DNA of 64,000 bases from Bacteroidota bacterium (GTDB lineage Bacteria > Bacteroidota > Bacteroidia > Bacteroidales > Dysgonomonadaceae). Where the stretch lies: contig JAFADY010000065.1 of assembly GCA_023424395.1 (NCBI GenBank), positions 1-64,000 of the forward strand. The letters are read 5' to 3'. Position 1 is the first letter of the stretch. The number at the start of each line of letters is the position of its first letter. The translations under genes were made by a program, and so were the position numbers. Of this stretch, positions 16,386 through 25,838 are shown in pieces. Under the pieces are notes generated by a model. It searched no databases, was not told the DNA's origin, and worked only from the letters and a program-made list of their open reading frames with translations.

Positions 16386-18854
16386 TTAATTCATTGTATG
16401 CTTACCTAAATCGGAAATATCATCTTGAGCCATTGTATCCCATTCATAGGGGTCGTAAGTTGCTTTGGGTGAGCGCACCGTTGATTTTCTTCGCAGTGTT
16501 TTATTGTCACCCCACATATCTACACTATTGAAAACGCCAACTTCATCAATTTTTGTGCCGTTTTTAAAAAGTGCAACAGCATCGTTGCCGTTAAAGTTCG
16601 GAGCAGCAGTGGATGTTATATTCGCGATTGCCAGTATGGCTGCGCTTGCTTGCGGATGAGCTACAACATACGTACTTCCGCTGGCTAAAGTTCCCGTAAG
16701 AGCTGTTTCATTTATATAATCTCCTACGCCATTTGTTTGTTTCTTCAGCACGTAAGCGCTCAAATCTATGGCGGCGCCCGTTCCATTGTATATTTCGATA
16801 GCTTTGTTGTAACTTGCTCCTTCTACATATTCGGAAATAAACAATTCGGTTGCCGTTGCAGAGGCTACGGTTCCTTGTTGTACGACGGAGATAGTCCGAT
16901 TAATGGTGCCCGAAGCTAATGTAATGGTTGCCTGACGTTGATTTTCGCCTGTATTGGCAGTAACATTTACGGTTAAAGTACCGTTGTTGGAACCACTTGC
17001 AGGAGAAACGGTTGCCCAAGACTGATCGGATGTAGCTGTCCAATTCACATTCGATGTGATAGTTACGGTTTGGCTGCCGGCTTCTTTTGCAAACGAAAGC
17101 GATGATTTATCCACAGATAATTCCGGAGCGGTAAACCTTGCGCCTGTCATACCGTTCAAATCGTCAGTAGCGCGGACCAATAACTGCGGAGTAGTGAAGA
17201 TGGATACCACTCCGATGAAAGCGCCGTTACCCGATTTCACTTGCTCGGATGCAAAGTCTGCCTGTGAGCGCGTGTAAACCGATGCGGTTTCTCCGGTTTG
17301 GTTTTCAATTTTTTGGTCGCCGCTGTATGTCGCCGCCGCGTTTTGGAATTGTACACTGTTCACTTGTACCAATTCCGCCTGATATTTGCCGTCTAAAATA
17401 TCTTTGATGGTTACAACCCTCGGGGTAAGCGGTGTGGATGATTTTGCTTCCACAATTTCCACTTTGACGGTGCTTAAGGTGCGGTCGGAGCCTAATTGAA
17501 TAAGCCCATTGTAAACACTATATTTGGTATCTTTTATGTTTACCCTAACTTTTGCGCCCAACGGCAATTTGGTCAACACATTTTCCGTATCGGAGAATGT
17601 GAGGGCAATACCGGCCGTTGCGTCCGCTACGTAAACAACAAAATCGGCTACGTTTTTTGCATGGGCGTTCAGGATTACTTCACCTTCAATATAATGGTCT
17701 TGGGCGTAGGCTTGCCCTTCTTTTAATCCGGCCCTTAGGTCGGCAACAGATATTTTTGTTCCCGATACCGGAGGCGTAGTAGGGATGCAACGTGTAGTTT
17801 CATCGTTGCTCATTTCTTGAGCATCGTCGTTGTTTCGTACAAAAAGCTGCCACATACCATCGCCTGTGTTTCCTTTAAACCACGATAAAATACCCACCAA
17901 ATTACCGTTTCCTGCCGGAAGCGGATCATCTTTAAACGAAGCGTATTGTGTGGTTCTTACAATCAAACTCGCGCTCTGGCAGTTTTCCAGTGTCCGGTTG
18001 GTCGCATATTGTCCTTCCTGATAATTTAATCCTTGATAGGGATTGAACTGAACATTCATTAATTTTACCAATACAGCATCGTACATTTCGTTTTGCGCTT
18101 CTTCTATGGTAAGTTCTTTGGGGGCGGGAAGTTCGCCTTCGCCCATTACTTTTGTGGCCGATGTGGCAAATTGTATTTGTACTGCATCGCTGTATTTTGA
18201 TATTACCGCGCCTTTTAGGTTGATATTCAATTCATTTCCTAAATTAAAGGTATGATTGGCATCGGTAGTCCTAATTGCTACCCCATAGCCTGATTCGTCT
18301 TGAATAAATCCATTTCTAAGCGATGCGCTGTTTCCATTCGCCCTGTCGGATGTTACAACAGCTTTAAGTTTATATGCTTCGGTAATAGTCCATGAAGCTT
18401 GACCGCTGGCAGCGTATTTATCGCGGATGTCTTTTATCGTAAGATACTCGATGATTGAACCGTCGGCTCCGGCTTGTGTTACGTTGATGGAATTTTTCAC
18501 AATGGACGATACGATGGTGAAAAAATTCTCTCGTGCCGATTCGGGATTACTTTTTACCGTAACCGTGATGGTAGAAGTTCCTTCGGAACCTTCCATCGGT
18601 GTAACATCGATCCAATCCGAATTGGATTCTTTCACAATTCGCCAAGGGCGATTGGTTTCAATGGTGATGGTTTTGGTCTCAACTCCGGCGCCGAAATTAA
18701 TGTCATCCTCAGGCGAAATAGTTACTTCCGGTTCCGAATATACATCCTCATCGCCTCTACAATTGGTGAAAAGCATTGTGGTTGCAAATAATGCAATCGC
18801 AAAAAGGTAAATGCTTTTGATGGATTTTTGTTTTTTATTTATCATAACATTCAT
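16386..18854 (-). CDS. Surface lipoprotein: BACON, two DUF5689, BACON, lamin-tail domain
   Basis: 822 aa with a lipoprotein signal (lipobox LFTNC). Domains in order: BACON (about 45-130, NRPWRIVKESNSDWIDVTP); DUF5689 (about 135-355, opening LTIKDIRDKYA); a second DUF5689-like module (about 365-590, ISVADLRAGL, VVYVADATAGIALTF); BACON (about 595-685, SNVNWTATSDQSWATVSP); and a C-terminal lamin-tail/LTD domain (about 690-822, ELFISEYVEGASYNKAIEIYNGTG). DUF5689 has the strand pattern of an OB fold. LTD plus OB modules are the accessory domains of secreted nucleases of the ExeM type, but no nuclease motif is present here. I infer a nucleic-acid-binding surface partner of the neighbouring nucleases. 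Confidence 0.8.
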   Translation of the reverse strand: MNVMINKKQKSIKSIYLFAIALFATTMLFTNCRGDEDVYSEPEVTISPEDDINFGAGVETKTITIETNRPWRIVKESNSDWIDVTPMEGSEGTSTITVTVKSNPESARENFFTIVSSIVKNSINVTQAGADGSIIEYLTIKDIRDKYAASGQASWTITEAYKLKAVVTSDRANGNSASLRNGFIQDESGYGVAIRTTDANHTFNLGNELNINLKGAVISKYSDAVQIQFATSATKVMGEGELPAPKELTIEEAQNEMYDAVLVKLMNVQFNPYQGLNYQEGQYATNRTLENCQSASLIVRTTQYASFKDDPLPAGNGNLVGILSWFKGNTGDGMWQLFVRNNDDAQEMSNDETTRCIPTTPPVSGTKISVADLRAGLKEGQAYAQDHYIEGEVILNAHAKNVADFVVYVADATAGIALTFSDTENVLTKLPLGAKVRVNIKDTKYSVYNGLIQLGSDRTLSTVKVEIVEAKSSTPLTPRVVTIKDILDGKYQAELVQVNSVQFQNAAATYSGDQKIENQTGETASVYTRSQADFASEQVKSGNGAFIGVVSIFTTPQLLVRATDDLNGMTGARFTAPELSVDKSSLSFAKEAGSQTVTITSNVNWTATSDQSWATVSPASGSNNGTLTVNVTANTGENQRQATITLASGTINRTISVVQQGTVASATATELFISEYVEGASYNKAIEIYNGTGAAIDLSAYVLKKQTNGVGDYINETALTGTLASGSTYVVAHPQASAAILAIANITSTAAPNFNGNDAVALFKNGTKIDEVGVFNSVDMWGDNKTLRRKSTVRSPKATYDPYEWDTMAQDDISDLGKHTMN

Positions 18855-18882
18855 TTTTATATTCTGTAGTGAAATGGTTTGG

Positions 18883-19677
18883 TTAAAATCTTGATCTGTC
18901 TAATTTAACATCGTTGATGCTGATGATGGTAATTTGTGCTGTATTGTTGAAATAAGTGAGTATTCCCACTATATCGCCCGATCCTTGCGCGAGCTGATTT
19001 CCCGCAAAACGCGCATATCCGCTTGTCCTTACAATAACCCTGTTGTTATTCATATCGGTCAAGGTTCTGTTTTGAGTAATTTTATTTACCGGATCAGCAT
19101 AGGTCAATACTAATTCTGATTCCAGAAATTGTACATTTTCTAATTTAATCAATGTGTTGGAGTATTTTTTGTTTAATGTTGGAATTGTTAGTAATCGCGG
19201 TTCAATTGGGGCTTCAATAATTCCCCTGAACAAATAATTATCTTTTAATTTTATTGGAATAAAGTCGTTTTCATATTGTTCATCCACGGCCTCCATGCCA
19301 ATACTAATATTACCGCCGTAAGCGCCCAATGCTAGGCCTTTGCATTTTACATACACAATCATGCCTGGAATATAATAATTATATAGAGAATAAGATTGAA
19401 TTTTTACTTCTATGCCGCCTGTTTCGTCTTGAATCATTAAAGCTCGCGATATATTGCCTTCCCTATCGCTCGAAATTAGCTTGCCCCCAATGATAATATC
19501 ATCTGTTATCATTGTTCCGGGAGAAGCATACATATTTTTTAACTGTGCAATGGTATGCGTGGGTGTCATTACTACGGGTTCAAACTCCGCCGGATTCTCT
19601 ATTTCGTTGTAATTGCAAGAAAAAAGTCCGAGTCCCGCGATTATAAAACCTATTAAATATATAATTTTTCTTTTCAT
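18883..19677 (-). CDS. DUF5689 surface lipoprotein
   Basis: 264 aa, lipobox LFSC (Cys21). A single DUF5689 module opens with HTIAQLKNMY and continues GKLISSDREGNISRALMIQD, GGIEVKIQ, GMIVYVKCKGLALGAYGG, which is OB-fold-like, and ends SGDIVGILTYFNNTAQITIIS. It lies 14 nt downstream of the TonB receptor gene and upstream of the large DUF5689 protein. It occupies the place a SusD lipoprotein would hold beside SusC, so it is a candidate ligand-capturing lid or binding protein for the receptor. The function is inferred. Confidence 0.8.
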   Translation of the reverse strand: MKRKIIYLIGFIIAGLGLFSCNYNEIENPAEFEPVVMTPTHTIAQLKNMYASPGTMITDDIIIGGKLISSDREGNISRALMIQDETGGIEVKIQSYSLYNYYIPGMIVYVKCKGLALGAYGGNISIGMEAVDEQYENDFIPIKLKDNYLFRGIIEAPIEPRLLTIPTLNKKYSNTLIKLENVQFLESELVLTYADPVNKITQNRTLTDMNNNRVIVRTSGYARFAGNQLAQGSGDIVGILTYFNNTAQITIISINDVKLDRSRF

Positions 19678-19691
19678 AATTGTTGCGTAGT

Positions 19692-22424
19692 TTAGAATCT
19701 GAAATTTACATTTAAGAAGAAATTGGTTCCGTACATATAGAAATACCTTGAATCGAATGGCCTAAGCATCCTGCCGGTATCCCTGTCTATATTTACACGA
19801 AGCTGTTCGTAACCGCCGCTTCTGATATCTCGTTTGTTAAGCAAGTTACTAGCGCTTAGGCTTACTCCCAAAAAATACTTATAATTTATACGATATGAAA
19901 TTCCGGCGAAGGCATCTAGGGTAAATCCTGCATCAAATTTCTCCTGTTTAATGTATTCTTCGGACAATTCAGCTCTGGCCCTGTCCGTACGGCGTGAAGG
20001 ATTCATATCGATATAAGCCCTATCGAAATAGTTCCCCGATAATCCGATCCACCAATAATTAGGTGAATTATAAGAGAGGCCAATGCTTCCCACAGTCATG
20101 GGTGATCCTTCAACGTTAAAGTTTTCCCAATAAACTTTATCAGCATCCAAAAATGCTTCTGTATTATCAACGGTTTGTACGTAATCGGGGTTTGAAACAT
20201 ATTTGTGTTGCCCATATCCAAACATTCCTTCAGCAGTTATTGTGGGTGTAAGTTTTACTTCAATGCCCGTTTCAATACCCATGTGTTCGCGATCAATGCC
20301 CGTCATCATATAGTTTCCGAATGACCTATATACATCATCGTAGAAGTTTAGAATGGATGTTTGGTCATTAATCTGTGTATAGTATGCTGTGAAACGTCCT
20401 TTAACAAGCGGAGTGCGAATATAATAATTAAGGTCTCCACTTAATATTTTTTCCGTTTCCATATTTGCAATAATCGTATTGCGTGTACGCGGAGAAATAA
20501 ACGATTCGTTGAAATAAGGCGCATTTTGGAAATAGGCCGCATTAGCAGTGAAATAGTGCCTGCCTGAGAGTTTGTAGGTTGCTCCGCCTTTTAACCCAAA
20601 TTCCAAGAAAGATTTTTTCTCTGAATCTCCGTAGGAATTTTCAGGATACAGTCCTTTTTTATAATTTCCGTTCCTGTAAAAAGAAGAGTTTCCTACTTCA
20701 AATCCCCCGTAGATATCAAATTTATAAAAATGGGCATCTGATGTTGCCCATAGCTTTATTTCATTGATATTGGCATCATAATTATAGCCGAAGGTATCTC
20801 CTTCTTTAACAATGCGATAAGGATTATTTAAATCACTCTGCACCAAAATAGGATCAGTAAAATCCCTTTCTGCAAACTGGTCTATATCATACCAATAATC
20901 ACCTCCTAATAAATCTTTTACGGTTTTAAAATAGGCTGTTTTATTATTTCTGAAATTAAGACCTCCATTTAGGTTCACTGTGCTTGAAAGTTTCGTATTC
21001 AAGAGGATTGCAGCTGAAAGTTGCTTTTGATCGTTGCGCCGGTCTTCGATAATGTATTTGGAGCGTTTTCCTGGAACATTTTGGCCGTTAATGGTGTACT
21101 TGTAGTTATCACTTTTGTAGTTAACGTTATATAATTCTGCCCAATTAATATACCGTGTAGAGGGATCGGAATACCACATCTCGCGTATTTCGTTTCCTTG
21201 GTCTAATTTTCCATCATTGTCATAAAAACTGGGTAAATATCTATAGTAATCAGGACGAGGGTCATCGGCATCGTACCAGTTCAATGCCGAATAACCGTTG
21301 TATCCGAATCTGTAACCAACAGATGTGGTTAAACGGGTGGCATCGGTTACGTTCCAATAATGATTCAATAGAATTACCGGCTCATGATTATCACGCACAC
21401 GTGCGTTACGCCACTTTCCGTTATAAACTCCTACATTTGAATTATAATAATTGTGGCCTACAAGGTCATACACCTCCTGTGTGGAGCCGTTGGTTACGCC
21501 TCTTTCGGTGGGAGCGCCCAGAGTGGTAAGCGCCAACGAGTGGCTGTCGTTGATCTTCTTTTCAATGGCGAGAAAATATGACCAAGCATCGTAAAAAGTA
21601 CCTTTCACATAGCCGCGATCGCCCCATCTTCTTGAACCGGAAACAGTAAAAGCCCATCCGTTCGATTGCATGCCGGTTGCATAGGTAAACATGGCTCTGT
21701 TGGCATAAGTACGGTTGCTGTATGAGTAAGTTAATCGCGTTTGTGGGCGATAAGCGGAAGCTCTTGTAATTATATTTTGTACGCCGCCGATATTGCCGAA
21801 GGCATAATTTCCGGTTTCGAGACCGAGATAATTTTCCTGGTTTCTAACGGCATCGTTCAGTCCGCCCCAAACTGCCCAAATGACGTTTCCGGTATTCATG
21901 TCGTTCATTTGAAGGCCGTTGAGGTAAACGTCGGAATATTTTCCTTCGTACCCTCTTTGCCTGAACCTGACGGAACTAAGGTTGTAAGCGGCAACATCGT
22001 TGAAAACATCTTGTGACGAAGTCAATAGCGGGGCTATGTCTTGAATATCGGTTTCCATATCGAGTTCCAAATCGGAAACCACTAATTCCGACAAGGCTTG
22101 TCGTTGTCGGGGAAACAATTCAACAATTCCTACATCGAGATTTCTGTCTTCCAGCACAACTTCAACGATTTTAACATCGTAGCCTGCTGTATTGAACTCT
22201 AAGGAGTAATTACCCGTAGATAATCCTGTAATCACAAATTTACCGTCTTGTTCGGTTACAAATGTCTGTGGTGAATTTGTAACGTTTACGGTTACTTGCG
22301 ATAAAGGATTCCGAGTGCTTTGGTCATAAACAGTTCCCTGTACGGATAATTCTTGTGCCAAAACAGGCAGCAAGCTCAATGCCCATATCAAAAAACTGCA
22401 TGTAGCGCGTGATATTTTACACAT
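19692..22424 (-). CDS. TonB-dependent receptor with carboxypeptidase-like N-domain
   Basis: 910 aa. A signal peptide (to about 23) is followed by a CarboxypepD_reg-like domain (about 26-105, VQGTVYDQSTRNPLSQVTVNV), a plug domain (about 140-240, RFRQRGYEGKYSDVYLNG, FGNIGGVQNIITRAS) and a 22-strand-type barrel ending in an aromatic residue (FFLNVNFRF). It imports an unknown ligand across the outer membrane using TonB energy. No SusD homologue follows; two DUF5689 lipoproteins and a nuclease do, so nucleic-acid fragments or nucleotides are the inferred cargo. It is divergent from an EEP nuclease. Confidence 0.9.
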   Translation of the reverse strand: MCKISRATCSFLIWALSLLPVLAQELSVQGTVYDQSTRNPLSQVTVNVTNSPQTFVTEQDGKFVITGLSTGNYSLEFNTAGYDVKIVEVVLEDRNLDVGIVELFPRQRQALSELVVSDLELDMETDIQDIAPLLTSSQDVFNDVAAYNLSSVRFRQRGYEGKYSDVYLNGLQMNDMNTGNVIWAVWGGLNDAVRNQENYLGLETGNYAFGNIGGVQNIITRASAYRPQTRLTYSYSNRTYANRAMFTYATGMQSNGWAFTVSGSRRWGDRGYVKGTFYDAWSYFLAIEKKINDSHSLALTTLGAPTERGVTNGSTQEVYDLVGHNYYNSNVGVYNGKWRNARVRDNHEPVILLNHYWNVTDATRLTTSVGYRFGYNGYSALNWYDADDPRPDYYRYLPSFYDNDGKLDQGNEIREMWYSDPSTRYINWAELYNVNYKSDNYKYTINGQNVPGKRSKYIIEDRRNDQKQLSAAILLNTKLSSTVNLNGGLNFRNNKTAYFKTVKDLLGGDYWYDIDQFAERDFTDPILVQSDLNNPYRIVKEGDTFGYNYDANINEIKLWATSDAHFYKFDIYGGFEVGNSSFYRNGNYKKGLYPENSYGDSEKKSFLEFGLKGGATYKLSGRHYFTANAAYFQNAPYFNESFISPRTRNTIIANMETEKILSGDLNYYIRTPLVKGRFTAYYTQINDQTSILNFYDDVYRSFGNYMMTGIDREHMGIETGIEVKLTPTITAEGMFGYGQHKYVSNPDYVQTVDNTEAFLDADKVYWENFNVEGSPMTVGSIGLSYNSPNYWWIGLSGNYFDRAYIDMNPSRRTDRARAELSEEYIKQEKFDAGFTLDAFAGISYRINYKYFLGVSLSASNLLNKRDIRSGGYEQLRVNIDRDTGRMLRPFDSRYFYMYGTNFFLNVNFRF

Positions 22425-22566
22425 ATAAAAATTAATTTTGGTGAGTGTATTGGAGATACGACAAAAAGTTAATACGGTTTTTTCGTTAAAATTTAGTTAG
22501 TTAAGTTTTATGCCACGAAGATAATAAAAATCGATTAAATTAAACCATTTTTCAGCTAAATTATCT

Positions 22567-22574
22567 TATATTTG
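22567..22574 (+). promoter_or_regulatory. Putative -7 box of the EEP nuclease gene
   Basis: TATATTTG fits TAnnTTTG. It lies 66 nt before the ATG at 22640 in the 215-bp divergent gap. No clear -33 partner is present. Confidence 0.35.
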
Positions 22575-22639
22575 CTGAATGAAAAATAACCATAAAAAGC
22601 TATGGCTTTAATATATAAAGATTTATACTATTTTGCATT

Positions 22640-23677
22640 ATGAAAAAAACATCATTACTCCTCTTTGTGTTTTTCTTTTTTCTGTTTTTCGTTTCAAACG
22701 CTCAAAAACAGTATGTTAGACTAACTGTTGGATTTTACAACCTTGAAAATCTTTACGATACCATTGTTAGCCCGGATATTCACGACGAAGAATTTACCCC
22801 TCTCGGCTTAAACAGATGGGACAGTCAAAAATACAATCGAAAACTCGAAAATCTTTCTACCGTTATTTCACAGGTCGGTGGAAACGGGCCAGCTATTCTC
22901 GGTGTTTCCGAAATAGAAAATAGATGTGTTTTGCAGGATTTGATCAATATGCCTTTGTTGAAAGATAAAAATTATGATATTGCGCACATCGATTCACCCG
23001 ATGAACGCGGTGTGGATGTGGGGTTGCTTTATATGAAAGATGTGTTTGATTTGACTGATGTAAAAGCGCATTTTATCGCTCTCGAAAATGACTTTACACG
23101 CGATATTCTACAAGTTTCGGGATTCATCGACGGTGAAAAGTTTCATTTTCTCGTTGGCCACTGGCCATCCCGATCGGGCGGCGAAGCCGCTTCAATGCAT
23201 AAACGTATGGCTGCAGCCGACGTAATGCGTAGGGTTACCGATTCGTTGCTCGCTATTGACCAATCGGCGAAAGTTATTTTGATGGGCGACTTTAATGATG
23301 ATCCCGTAAGTAAAAGCATTCGTGAAGGTTTAAATATAAAAAGGGATGCAAACAATTTAAAATACGACGACCTGTTCACACCCATGCTCAAACTTTACCG
23401 CGAAGGTATTGGCACGCTTGCTTATCGGGATGTTTGGAATTTATTTGATATAATCGTCGTAAACGGCAATTTATTCGGCAACGACTTAAGTCAGTTTAGA
23501 ATATATACCGATCCCAGAACAAAAAACAATGCTTTTGTTTTCAATCGTCCTTTTTTGCTACAGCAAGAAGGGCCGTTCAAAGGTTATCCACTCAGGACCA
23601 TTGTAGGCGGCCAATATCAAGGAGGTTACAGCGACCACTTTCCTGTTTACATTCATTTGATAAAAGAACTGAAGTAA
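22640..23677 (+). CDS. Secreted endonuclease/exonuclease/phosphatase (EEP) family protein
   Basis: 345 aa, signal peptide ending FVSNAQK. EEP/DNase-I-like motifs: FYNLENLYD, GVSEIENR (metal-binding Glu), GHWPSRSGG, MGDFNDDP (catalytic Asp/Asn) and C-terminal SDHFPVYIH (Asp-His). The fold includes DNases, inositol-phosphate phosphatases and sphingomyelinases. GHWPSRSGG and the LEN.YD start are typical of the nuclease-like subgroup of Bacteroidota. Being divergent from a TonB receptor/DUF5689/NUC1 operon supports a role in digesting extracellular nucleic acid. A phosphatase role cannot be excluded. Confidence 0.82.
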   Translation: MKKTSLLLFVFFFFLFFVSNAQKQYVRLTVGFYNLENLYDTIVSPDIHDEEFTPLGLNRWDSQKYNRKLENLSTVISQVGGNGPAILGVSEIENRCVLQDLINMPLLKDKNYDIAHIDSPDERGVDVGLLYMKDVFDLTDVKAHFIALENDFTRDILQVSGFIDGEKFHFLVGHWPSRSGGEAASMHKRMAAADVMRRVTDSLLAIDQSAKVILMGDFNDDPVSKSIREGLNIKRDANNLKYDDLFTPMLKLYREGIGTLAYRDVWNLFDIIVVNGNLFGNDLSQFRIYTDPRTKNNAFVFNRPFLLQQEGPFKGYPLRTIVGGQYQGGYSDHFPVYIHLIKELK

Positions 23678-23737
23678 TTTAACTGTTAATCTTTTTTAAA
23701 CGTTTCAAAAACGATAGTAAGCCAACTTCTTTTATTC

Positions 23738-23745
23738 TAAATTTG
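23738..23745 (+). promoter_or_regulatory. Putative -7 box of the GHL10 gene
   Basis: TAAATTTG matches TAnnTTTG and ends 30 nt before the ATG at 23776. No good -33 TTTG is seen. Confidence 0.35.
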
Positions 23746-23775
23746 TATTTGAGAATTTAGAACGATTATAATTAA

Positions 23776-25230
23776 ATGAATAAAACATACCTTTTTCTCA
23801 TCGTGTTCTTATGCGCTGCGGTGAGAATTTTTTCATCCGAACCACCGGCTACCGAAGTAAGAGCGGTTTGGCTAACAACCAATTATGGGCTCGATTGGCC
23901 CCGAAATAAAACGAGCAACGAAGCACAGAAACGAGAACTTATTGACCTTCTTGATAATTTGCAAAAAAATAATTTCAATACAGTCCTTTTTCAGGTGCGG
24001 GCGCGGGGAGAGGTTTTTTACGGTTCTAAAATTGAACCCATGGCATCCATTATCGTTCCTTCGGGTTACGGTAAACAAAAGTTCGATCCATTGCAGTTCG
24101 CTATTGAGGAAAGCCACAAGCGCGGTATGGAGTGCCACGCCTGGCTGGTAACTTATCCATTGGGTGGCGACAGGCACGTGAGAAGTTTAGGAGCGAAATC
24201 CGTCACAAAAAAAAATCCGTCCATCGCAAAAAAATATAAAGGCGAATGGTTTTTAGACCCGGGAAATCCGAAAACCGATGATTATTTAATGTCCATCGTT
24301 CGGGAAATCGTTACGAATTACGATGTGGACGGTATCCATTTCGATTATATTCGTTATCCGGATAACACCGGAAAATTTCCCGATGCAGGAATGTATCGAT
24401 TACATGGTAAAGGAAAATCGTTGCAAGACTGGCGCAGAGACAACATAACGCGTTTTGTTACGAAGGCCTATGATTGGGTGAAAAGTACTAAACCTTGGGT
24501 GCAGGTAAGCAGCGCGCCCCTTGGCCGATATCGCACATTGAATGGACGCGGAGGCGGATGGACAGCTTTTGAAACCGTTTTTCAGGATGCGGGGAAATGG
24601 ATGAAAATGGGTAAACACGATGCGCTTTACCCGATGATGTATTACAAGGAGCACTTATTTTATCCGTTTGTTGACGATTGGATCGCAAACGGCAATAAAC
24701 GCATTGTAGTTCCGGGTTTGGGGGCTTATCAAATGATCGAACTCGGTTGGAGCAGAAACGATATCACCAATCAAATCGATTACACACGAAGAAATGAAGT
24801 ATTAGGTCAAGCTTATTTTCGGACCGAAAACGTGTTATCGAACACGAAAGGAATTCTGAATTCGATAAAACAATATTATAAACATCCCGCGAAATTACCT
24901 CCGATGACATGGCTTTCCGATTCGATTCCGGCACAGCCGCTCGATCTCACTGCCGAAAAACTTCCGAACGGAATGTTATCGCTCAATTGGAAAACTAACA
25001 AAAAGAATGCCCGTGTTACATATAATGTTTATCGTACCGAAACGGACGATTTTGCTCTCAATAAATCGGAAAATATTCTTGCTGTGGGACTTTGGGAACC
25101 GAAATTTGAATATCTGCCGCAGGAAAAAGAGAAAGCATATTATTACTTTATAACAGTTTCAGACTCGTATCACAACGAAAGTCCTATATCCATACCCGCA
25201 TTTTTCTATCATTCCGATACAATCAAGTAA
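23776..25230 (+). CDS. Family 10-like glycoside hydrolase (GHL10, DUF187)
   Basis: 484 aa, signal peptide ending about 20. The GHL10/YngK-type TIM barrel occupies about 25-380: EVRAVWLTTNYGLDWP, NNFNTVLFQVRARGEVFY, HAWLVTYPLG, FLDPGNP, VDGIHFDYIRYP (probable catalytic Asp/Glu strand). A C-terminal Fn3-like domain (about 395-480) holds LNWKTNK and YNVYRTETD. Characterised relatives act on peptidoglycan-like or amino-sugar glycans, but the substrate here is unknown. It appears to be a single-gene unit between the EEP nuclease and the Fur-type regulator. Confidence 0.85.
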   Translation: MNKTYLFLIVFLCAAVRIFSSEPPATEVRAVWLTTNYGLDWPRNKTSNEAQKRELIDLLDNLQKNNFNTVLFQVRARGEVFYGSKIEPMASIIVPSGYGKQKFDPLQFAIEESHKRGMECHAWLVTYPLGGDRHVRSLGAKSVTKKNPSIAKKYKGEWFLDPGNPKTDDYLMSIVREIVTNYDVDGIHFDYIRYPDNTGKFPDAGMYRLHGKGKSLQDWRRDNITRFVTKAYDWVKSTKPWVQVSSAPLGRYRTLNGRGGGWTAFETVFQDAGKWMKMGKHDALYPMMYYKEHLFYPFVDDWIANGNKRIVVPGLGAYQMIELGWSRNDITNQIDYTRRNEVLGQAYFRTENVLSNTKGILNSIKQYYKHPAKLPPMTWLSDSIPAQPLDLTAEKLPNGMLSLNWKTNKKNARVTYNVYRTETDDFALNKSENILAVGLWEPKFEYLPQEKEKAYYYFITVSDSYHNESPISIPAFFYHSDTIK

Positions 25231-25314
25231 AACTCTGTTAATCAGGTCAATATCAGTTACCGTAAAAAACAGAAAAATCGATATCAATAGTTAGGAAAAG
25301 TCATTAAAAAGAAA

Positions 25315-25322
25315 TATTTTTG
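25315..25322 (+). promoter_or_regulatory. -7 box directly in front of the Fur-family start codon
   Basis: TATTTTTG is an exact TAnnTTTG match, and only 5 nt separate it from the ATG at 25328. If this is the real promoter the mRNA would be leaderless or nearly so. No strong -33 TTTG is present. Confidence 0.4.
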
Positions 25323-25327
25323 CACTT

Positions 25328-25828
25328 ATGGACAGCAATCAGAAATTGAGAAAGCAAGTAAAAGACGAGTTTATGGACTATTTGACCTTGCATAAACATA
25401 GGAAAACACCCGAACGATTTGCTATTCTCGACCATATTTATTCCATAAAAGGACATTTTGATATGGATTCGTTGTATAAATCCATGATCGATGTGAATTT
25501 TCGCGTCAGCCGCGCCACGTTGTACAATACAATTGAATTGTTGCTCGACTGCGGATTGGTGGTAAAACATCAGTTCGGAGCGAACGTGGCAAAATATGAA
25601 CGCGCTTACGGAAATGAAAATCACGATCATTTAATTTGCACGAGCTGCGGCGAAGTGTGGGAAACCAAAAACGGTAATCTTTTCACGTCTGCGCAACAAA
25701 AGAAAATTAAAAAATTTACTGTAAACTATTACAGCATGTATATTTACGGAATTTGCAGCAAATGCAGCCACGCGAGAAAAATGCAATTACGAAAACTGGC
25801 GCAAAACGCAAGTTCAAAAGAAAAATAG
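25328..25828 (+). CDS. Fur-family transcriptional regulator
   Basis: 166 aa. Winged-helix DNA-binding domain at about 18-90 (HRKTPERFAILDHIYSIKG, FRVSRATLYNTIELL), then a dimerisation/metal domain with a C-x2-C pair (CTSCG) and a second pair near the C-terminus (CSKC) forming a structural Zn site, plus HDH. The metal or ligand (Fe, Zn or peroxide) cannot be told from sequence. It lies 10 nt upstream of purA, an association seen across Bacteroidales. The start is supported by family length even though the -7 box is very close. Confidence 0.9.
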   Translation: MDSNQKLRKQVKDEFMDYLTLHKHRKTPERFAILDHIYSIKGHFDMDSLYKSMIDVNFRVSRATLYNTIELLLDCGLVVKHQFGANVAKYERAYGNENHDHLICTSCGEVWETKNGNLFTSAQQKKIKKFTVNYYSMYIYGICSKCSHARKMQLRKLAQNASSKEK

Positions 25829-25838
25829 CAAGAAAAAA

